A DNA stretch of 10,573 nucleotides, taken from positions 4,782 to 15,354 of the forward strand of contig JAJXPD010000039.1 of the NCBI GenBank assembly GCA_021641325.1, written 5' to 3'. Of this stretch, positions 5,688 to 10,573 are shown in pieces. Within the stretch, counting starts at the first letter, position 1, and each line of letters opens with the position of its first letter. The translations under genes and the position numbers were made by a program. The DNA comes from Opitutales bacterium (GTDB taxonomy: Bacteria; Verrucomicrobiota; Verrucomicrobiia; Opitutales; Intestinicryptomonadaceae). The notes under the pieces were generated by a model that saw only the letters and a program-made list of their open reading frames with translations, searched no databases and was not told the origin of the DNA.

Positions 5688-5716
5688 ATAAAACGCGCGA
5701 TTTCGGCAAATGTCAA
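5688..5716 (-). promoter_or_regulatory. Candidate promoter of the murQ operon
   Basis: On the minus strand a perfect TTGACA (5711-5716) is followed after 17 bases by TTTTAT (5688-5693), a 4-of-6 match to the -10 box. It sits ten bases after the stop of the AI-2E-family gene, within the only sizeable gap upstream of murQ (130 bp). A transcript starting near 5681 would have a leader of about 85 nt containing the 5623-5643 hairpin. Confidence 0.45.
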
Positions 5717-5726
5717 AATAGTCCAA

Positions 5727-6866
5727 CTACTCCGCAGTTTGGACGGGGGAATCCGCCGAAAACCTGCGGAGCAAAACCCTGTCCCACGCCGCCGCCGCAA
5801 ACGCCGTAAGCGGAATTGCCAAAACCATGCCCAGAATGCCGTCGAGGGCGATTCCCCAAAAGAACATCGAGAATATAATGACCGTCGGGTGAAGCCCCGT
5901 GCGGTCGCCCATGATACGCGGCGTGAGAACGTATACCTCCAAGCACTGAACCGCACAGAAAACGCCCAAAGCCGCGAGAGCCGTGAGCCATCCGCCGTCG
6001 GACTGCAACAGCGCGATGGGCAAAATAGTGCCAAGCCCCACGACCGTTCCGAGGTAGGGAACGAGGTTCAAAATGCCCGCGAAAAATCCGAGCAAAAATC
6101 CGTACGACACCCCGACCGACAAAAATCCGAATCCGTACAGCACGCCCATAATCAGCGCAATCAGCAGCTGCCCCCTGAAAAACGCCGACATTATTTCCGA
6201 AAACCTGCGTACGAAAAACACGATGTCGCCGCGCACCGAGGGCGAGGCGAACGCGAGGTTTTTTTCGAGCTTCGAATAGAAGTCGAAGTTTGAGGTAAGC
6301 ATGTAGTAGAGGTAAATCGGCACGACCGCAAACGCCGCAAGGAACGAGAAGAACGACACAAGCCCGCCCGTCGCCGCGACCGCCGTTTCGAGCACCTTTT
6401 TCGCGGCGGCAGCAGCCGCCGCAAACGACGCATGCTCCGCCGCCGCGCGTTTCATTTCGGCGACGTATCCGCGCAGGGTTTCGCGCGAATCGGGGTAGCG
6501 TTCGGCGATGTTGCGCGCCGCGCGTTCGGCAAGAGCGGGAAGCTCGCCGCAGATTTCCCCGATTTCGGAAACCGCCCGCGGAAGCGCGAACGCCGCAAGA
6601 GCCGCCGCGCACGCCGCCGCCGCAACGCAGACAATTCCGCACGCCGCCGAAGCCGACACATGCGCCCTGCGCGAAACAAAATCCACAAGCGGCGAGAGAA
6701 TGAACGAAAGAATCAGCGCGGCGGCTACGGGAGCTACGACCGCTCCGAATTTCGACAGAAACGCCGAAAGAAGCGCGAACAACAGCACGACGAACGCGCC
6801 TATCGCGAAAATCGAGAGGCACGCCAACGCCGCGCCGAAAAGTTTTTGCTGGAAAGCGGTAAACAT
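5727..6866 (-). CDS. AI-2E transporter-family (PF01594) membrane permease
   Basis: A 379-residue inner-membrane protein of the PerM/TqsA/YhhT family, trimmed to the usual length. Two N-terminal membrane segments (about 11-37 and 42-60) and one at 72-95 precede a soluble Ala/Glu-rich segment (about 98-160). The conserved C-terminal half follows: RGQLLIALIMGVLYGFG (231-247), FAGILNLVPYLGTVVG (262-277), LTPRIMGDRTGLHP (314-327) and GILGMVLAIP (343-352). Family members are linked to autoinducer-2 export, ion/proton exchange or stress tolerance, so the substrate here is unknown. It is divergent from uvrA with only 31 bp between start codons, and the window offers no further functional hint. No strong ribosome binding site is visible. 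Confidence 0.9.
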   Translation of the reverse strand: MFTAFQQKLFGAALACLSIFAIGAFVVLLFALLSAFLSKFGAVVAPVAAALILSFILSPLVDFVSRRAHVSASAACGIVCVAAAACAAALAAFALPRAVSEIGEICGELPALAERAARNIAERYPDSRETLRGYVAEMKRAAAEHASFAAAAAAAKKVLETAVAATGGLVSFFSFLAAFAVVPIYLYYMLTSNFDFYSKLEKNLAFASPSVRGDIVFFVRRFSEIMSAFFRGQLLIALIMGVLYGFGFLSVGVSYGFLLGFFAGILNLVPYLGTVVGLGTILPIALLQSDGGWLTALAALGVFCAVQCLEVYVLTPRIMGDRTGLHPTVIIFSMFFWGIALDGILGMVLAIPLTAFAAAAWDRVLLRRFSADSPVQTAE

Positions 6867-6897
6867 TTGTAAAAAATAAAGTGTCTATCGGAAAACA

Positions 6898-9768
6898 ATG
6901 CAAACAAATTCGGATATTTCGGCGGCGCGCGGCGGTTTCGAAAAAATGGAGATACGCGGCGCGCGCGAGCATAATTTAAAAAACGTCAACCTCGACATTC
7001 CGCGCGGGAAAATCGTGGCGTTCACGGGTCGGAGCGGATCGGGAAAATCGTCGCTTGCGTTCGATACAATCTACGCGGATGGGTACAGAAAATACATGGA
7101 GAGCCTCTCAGCCGACGCCCGACGGCTGCTCAGCCAGATAGACAAACCCGCGGTGGAGTCGATTCGCGGGCTGTCGCCTGTAATCGCGATAGAGCAGGTG
7201 AAGTCGCTCGGCTCGAACCCGCGCAGCACGCTCGCAACGCTCACCGAAATAGCCGACTACGCAAGGGTGCTTTGGAGCCTTGCGGGAGAGCAGCGCTGCC
7301 CCAAAGACGGCGGAAAAATCTCGCGCCGAAGCGTGGACGAATGCGTAGACGCGGTGCTCGCGCTTCCGCAAGGCTCGCGCGTTTACATTCTCGCGCCGCG
7401 CGGCTCGTTCAAGCCCGCCGCGGCGAAGGCGGAAATCAAAAGCCTGCGCCAGCGGGCGTGGCAGAGGGCGCGTCTCAACGGCGAAATCTTCGAGCTTGAC
7501 GACCCCGCCGCCGAACGCGAGCTTTTCGAAAAATTCAAGTCCGAAAAACTTTTGAAACTCGACCTCGTGATAGACCGCTTTCCGCTCTCGTCGGCGGCGC
7601 GGGGTAGAATTGCGGACTCGCTCGAACTCGCGCTCCGCGAGGGCGCGGACAAGGCTCTTGCCGCGTACTCCGCCGGCGGCAAAAGCGGCGAGCTTGTGCT
7701 AAGCACGGCGTTTGCCTGCGAAAAATGCGGCGAAATCTACGCGCCGCTTACCGTGAGAAACTTCTCGTTCAACCACCCCGACGGCGCGTGCAAATTCTGC
7801 GGCGGAATCGGGCGCGTAATGCGCACGAGCGAAAAGCTCGCCGTGCCCGACGACTCCAAAAGCGTCGCGGGAGGCGCAATCAAGGCGTGGAGGGTCGGGG
7901 CGAAGAGCATAATAATTGCCCACAACAGGATTCTGCGGCAGCTCGCCGAACAAATCCCGTTCGACACAAGCGTTCCGTGGCGCGACCTCCCCGCCGAAAC
8001 GCGGAAAACCCTGCTCTACGGGGACGACTCGCGGACGTATTTTCTGCGGCTCAAACGCGGAAACTGCAAGGCGGCGGAAGTGCATTTCGGGGGAGTCCTC
8101 GCCGAGGTGGACAGGCTCTGCGCGGAAACGACTAGCGACGGACTCCGCGCAAGGCTTTCGGTGTTCCAGATGTCGTCGGAGTGCCCCGTCTGCGGCGGCG
8201 CGAGGTTTTCGGAGCGCACGCGCAACGTGTTTGTGGAGGGCGTCTCGTACGACAAATTCTGCGCGATGAGCGTGGCGGAGTCGCTGGCGTTTGTAAAGTC
8301 GCTCGAAAGCCTGAAAAAATACGACAGCGTGCGCGACGCCGTAAACGGGCTTCGCGACAGGCTCGGATTCCTGAACACGGTGGGGCTTTCGTACATCTCG
8401 CTCGACCGCGAGGCGTCTACGCTTTCGGGCGGCGAGGCGCAACGCGCGAGGCTCGCAACGCAGCTCGGAATGGACCTGACGGGCGTTACATACGTCCTCG
8501 ACGAGCCGACAATCGGGCTTCACCCGTCCGACGACGCAATGCTGATAGGCGCGCTCAAAACGCTCAAAGACAGGGGGAACTCTGTCCTGCTTGTCGAGCA
8601 CGACGAAGCCGCCCTCCGCGCGGCGGACTGGGTTGTGGAACTCGGCCCCGAAGCGGGCGAAAAGGGCGGCGAGCTTACATTCAACGGAACTCTCGCCGAC
8701 TGCCTGAAATCGAAAACGTCGCGCACGGGAATGTACCTTTCGGGACGCGCGAAAATCGGGCATCCGTCGCCGCGGCTCTCGCCCGCAAACGGCTGGCTCA
8801 CGGTCAAAAAGGCGAGGGAAAACAACCTCAAAAACATCGACGTAAAATTCCCCGTCGGGCTGTTCACCGTGGTTTGCGGGGTATCAGGCTCTGGAAAATC
8901 CACGCTTGTGAACGACATTCTCGCAAAGGCCGCCGCCGCAAAGCTGAACGGCGCAAAGGAAATCGCGGGGGCGCACGGCGGCATCGCGGGCTTCGACAAC
9001 TTCGACACCTGCGTGCGCGTAGACCAGTCGCCGATAGGCAAAAGCCCGCGCTCGAACCCCGCAACCTACACAAAGCTTTTCGACCTCCTGCGCGAGCTTT
9101 ACGCCCAGACGCCGCTTGCAAAAATGCGCGGCTACTCGGCGGGGCGGTTCAGTTTCAACGTCAAGGGCGGACGCTGCGAGCACTGCCGCGGCGACGGCTC
9201 AATCTGCCTCGACATGCAGTTTTTGGGCGAAGTCTACATCACCTGCCCGTCGTGCGGCGGCAAACGCTACAACCGCGAGACGCTCGAAGTGCGCTACAAG
9301 GGGCTGAACATCGCCGAAGCCCTGAACCTGACGGTAGACGAGGCGCTGGGCGTGTTCGCGGCGTACCCGCGGATTGTCGCAAAGCTCAAAACGCTCAGCG
9401 ACGTCGGGCTTGGCTACATCAGGCTCGGACAGCCCGCAAACACGCTTTCGGGCGGCGAGGCGCAGAGGATAAAACTTTCGCTCGAACTCTCGCGGCGCAC
9501 GCACGGACGCGCCCTCTACATTCTCGACGAACCCACCACGGGACTGCATTGGGACGACATCGACAAACTCCTCAAACTGCTCTTCGAACTGCGCGACGCC
9601 GGCAACACGATAATCGTAATAGAGCACCACCCCGACTTCGTGAAGCTCGCCGACTGGCTTGTGGAGCTTGGACCGACGGGCGGCGCGGCGGGCGGATACG
9701 CGGTTTTCGAGGGAACTTTCGACGAATTGAAGTCGGCGGACACTCCCACGGCAAAATTTGTTCGATAA
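6898..9768 (+). CDS. uvrA: UvrABC excinuclease subunit A
   Basis: UvrA finds bulky DNA lesions and loads UvrB in nucleotide excision repair; it acts as a cytoplasmic dimer. The 956-residue protein has both ABC modules: Walker A at 44-51 and 661-668, LSGGE at 509-513 and 850-854, Walker B with DE at 535-536 and 877-878. Zinc sites are C274/C277/C298/C301, C429/C432, and C760-x2-C763-x19-C783-x2-C786, the last with the same spacing as E. coli. The UvrB-binding (about 120-270) and insertion regions are present. The ATG at 6898 adds 16 residues before the typical MEIRGAREHNLKN start; the ATG at 6946 is an alternative, but neither has a strong ribosome binding site. Odd points are Arg45 in the first Walker A (GRSGSGKS) and SADARRLL where most UvrA have SxYARQFL. 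Confidence 0.95.
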   Translation: MQTNSDISAARGGFEKMEIRGAREHNLKNVNLDIPRGKIVAFTGRSGSGKSSLAFDTIYADGYRKYMESLSADARRLLSQIDKPAVESIRGLSPVIAIEQVKSLGSNPRSTLATLTEIADYARVLWSLAGEQRCPKDGGKISRRSVDECVDAVLALPQGSRVYILAPRGSFKPAAAKAEIKSLRQRAWQRARLNGEIFELDDPAAERELFEKFKSEKLLKLDLVIDRFPLSSAARGRIADSLELALREGADKALAAYSAGGKSGELVLSTAFACEKCGEIYAPLTVRNFSFNHPDGACKFCGGIGRVMRTSEKLAVPDDSKSVAGGAIKAWRVGAKSIIIAHNRILRQLAEQIPFDTSVPWRDLPAETRKTLLYGDDSRTYFLRLKRGNCKAAEVHFGGVLAEVDRLCAETTSDGLRARLSVFQMSSECPVCGGARFSERTRNVFVEGVSYDKFCAMSVAESLAFVKSLESLKKYDSVRDAVNGLRDRLGFLNTVGLSYISLDREASTLSGGEAQRARLATQLGMDLTGVTYVLDEPTIGLHPSDDAMLIGALKTLKDRGNSVLLVEHDEAALRAADWVVELGPEAGEKGGELTFNGTLADCLKSKTSRTGMYLSGRAKIGHPSPRLSPANGWLTVKKARENNLKNIDVKFPVGLFTVVCGVSGSGKSTLVNDILAKAAAAKLNGAKEIAGAHGGIAGFDNFDTCVRVDQSPIGKSPRSNPATYTKLFDLLRELYAQTPLAKMRGYSAGRFSFNVKGGRCEHCRGDGSICLDMQFLGEVYITCPSCGGKRYNRETLEVRYKGLNIAEALNLTVDEALGVFAAYPRIVAKLKTLSDVGLGYIRLGQPANTLSGGEAQRIKLSLELSRRTHGRALYILDEPTTGLHWDDIDKLLKLLFELRDAGNTIIVIEHHPDFVKLADWLVELGPTGGAAGGYAVFEGTFDELKSADTPTAKFVR

Positions 9769-9819
9769 ATATAAAAAAATACTCGATTTTTCTTGCAGCG
9801 CCACATTATTATTTGAGGC

Positions 9820-10573
9820 ATGGATTTTACTTCGATTTTCCCGACGCCCGTATTGGCTTCGTCGCCTGCGGATTATTTCATTCAGTCGAACTTCGCGGGG
9901 CAGGTCATTGTCGTGATACTGCTTGCGATGAGCATATACGCATGGGGAATCATGATTTGCAAAAAAGCCGACCTCTCGGCAATCGAGGAGATGAACGCAA
10001 AAACCGCGCGTCTGCTGAAATCGTCGAACCTCGTCGAGGCGGCAAGCTCGAAGTCTATACAGGGGCCTTTCGCAAAACTGCTAAAAAACGCGGTCAATGC
10101 GTGGCTTGAAGTCGGCATTTCGCCCAACGACAGGGCGGCGAGAATTTCGTATGTGGAAAACACGCTCGGGCGCACGCTCGCGCGGCAGCAAATGCAATAC
10201 AACTCAAAAATGACGCAGCTCGGAACAATCGTGAGCGGCGGGCCGTTTCTGGGGCTGCTCGGCACGGCGTGGGGCGTCATGGACTGCTTCGGGTCGATGA
10301 GCTCGCAGGCGTCGGTCACATTGCAAATGCTCGCCCCCGGTGTTGCGGGTTCGCTTTTGACGACCGTCGCGGGGCTTGTGGTCGCAATCCCGTCGGTGTT
10401 CGGCTACAACATGCTCGCCGACAAGGCGCGTAAAATTTCGGTCGATACCGAAAACTTCGCAAGCCTCATCGCCGACAGAATCGAAATGGAATCGCGCGAG
10501 CACTCCGAGGAGGTCGAACCTGTCCGCCAGCCCGCAAAGCCCGCCCCCGTGCGCGAAATTCCGCAGGCGAAGG
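9820..10573 (+). CDS. MotA/TolQ/ExbB-family proton channel subunit (partial, runs off window)
   Basis: The frame is open from the ATG at 9820 to the window edge (251 codons). It shows the TolQ/ExbB plan: a membrane helix at about 25-47 (AGQVIVVILLAMSIYAWGIM), a cytoplasmic segment, then two helices at about 134-157 (GPFLGLLGTAWGVMDCF) and 171-196 (LAPGVAGSLLTTVAGLVVAIP). Thr149, and the Thr pair 181-182, sit where family members line the proton path. With a TolR/ExbD partner it would couple proton flow to Tol-Pal or TonB work at the envelope; whether TolQ or ExbB cannot be decided. TolQ of E. coli ends near residue 230, but this protein continues into a Glu- and Pro-rich stretch (EEVEPVRQPAKPAPVREIP). 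GAGG lies only one base before the ATG. The gap to uvrA is 51 bp with no terminator. Confidence 0.9.
   Translation, partial: MDFTSIFPTPVLASSPADYFIQSNFAGQVIVVILLAMSIYAWGIMICKKADLSAIEEMNAKTARLLKSSNLVEAASSKSIQGPFAKLLKNAVNAWLEVGISPNDRAARISYVENTLGRTLARQQMQYNSKMTQLGTIVSGGPFLGLLGTAWGVMDCFGSMSSQASVTLQMLAPGVAGSLLTTVAGLVVAIPSVFGYNMLADKARKISVDTENFASLIADRIEMESREHSEEVEPVRQPAKPAPVREIPQAK

Noticed and set aside
9769..9819. Promoter or terminator between uvrA and the tolQ/exbB-type gene
   Set aside because: The 51-bp gap is A/T-rich, but I find no hairpin and no -35/-10 pair with acceptable spacing.
8181..10109. 642-codon open frame on the plus strand overlapping uvrA and the tolQ/exbB-type gene
   Set aside because: Out-of-frame reading of uvrA and its downstream neighbour; Arg-rich low-complexity translation with no family signature.
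1..10573. CRISPR array, tRNA, prophage, toxin-antitoxin or transposase genes
   Set aside because: No regularly spaced repeats, cloverleaf, recombinase or paired small toxin-like genes could be recognised on either strand.

Overview
This 10.6-kb window looks like ordinary chromosome from a GC-rich Gram-negative bacterium. An outer-membrane beta-barrel of the FadL type, a TolQ/ExbB proton-channel subunit and peptidoglycan amino-sugar salvage (MurQ) all require or suit a two-membrane cell wall. The UvrA wording and overall codon style would fit a Verrucomicrobiota/PVC-type anaerobe, but that placement is an impression and not proven. No tRNA, rRNA, CRISPR array, transposase or phage gene is visible.

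Layout, left to right. Positions 1-53 are probably the tail of an upstream gene. Next comes a small exported Cys-rich protein (107-361, +) whose ribosome binding site lies inside a strong hairpin. From 378 to 6866 everything is on the minus strand. In transcription order this is an AI-2E-family membrane permease (6866-5727), murQ (5596-4787), a sodium:solute symporter (4783-3278), a DUF2284 Cys-rich metal-binding-type protein (3278-2772), a TetR-family regulator (2702-2031) and a FadL-family outer-membrane protein (1671-442) ending in a clear intrinsic terminator. To the right, on the plus strand, are uvrA (6898-9768) and a tolQ/exbB-type gene cut by the window edge (9820-10573).

How the genes may work together. 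murQ, the symporter and the DUF2284 gene are packed with a 3-nt gap and a stop/start overlap, so they read as one operon. MurNAc or a related wall sugar would be imported by the symporter, phosphorylated by a kinase encoded elsewhere, and split by MurQ to GlcNAc-6-phosphate and D-lactate. The fadL-type gene has its own well-formed promoter. A near-perfect inverted repeat occupies the space between its -35 and -10 boxes, and a second copy lies about three helical turns upstream. The TetR gene just upstream is the obvious candidate repressor, which would make TetR-FadL a small hydrophobic-compound uptake switch. uvrA and the tolQ-like gene are housekeeping functions (nucleotide excision repair; envelope energisation).

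The most interesting non-coding signals are the hairpin that masks the Shine-Dalgarno sequence of the Cys-rich peptide (59-104), the double operator in the fadL promoter (1681-1735), and an imperfect palindrome that encodes the odd basic tail of the TetR protein (2025-2086). I do not see a clearly new multi-gene system here.
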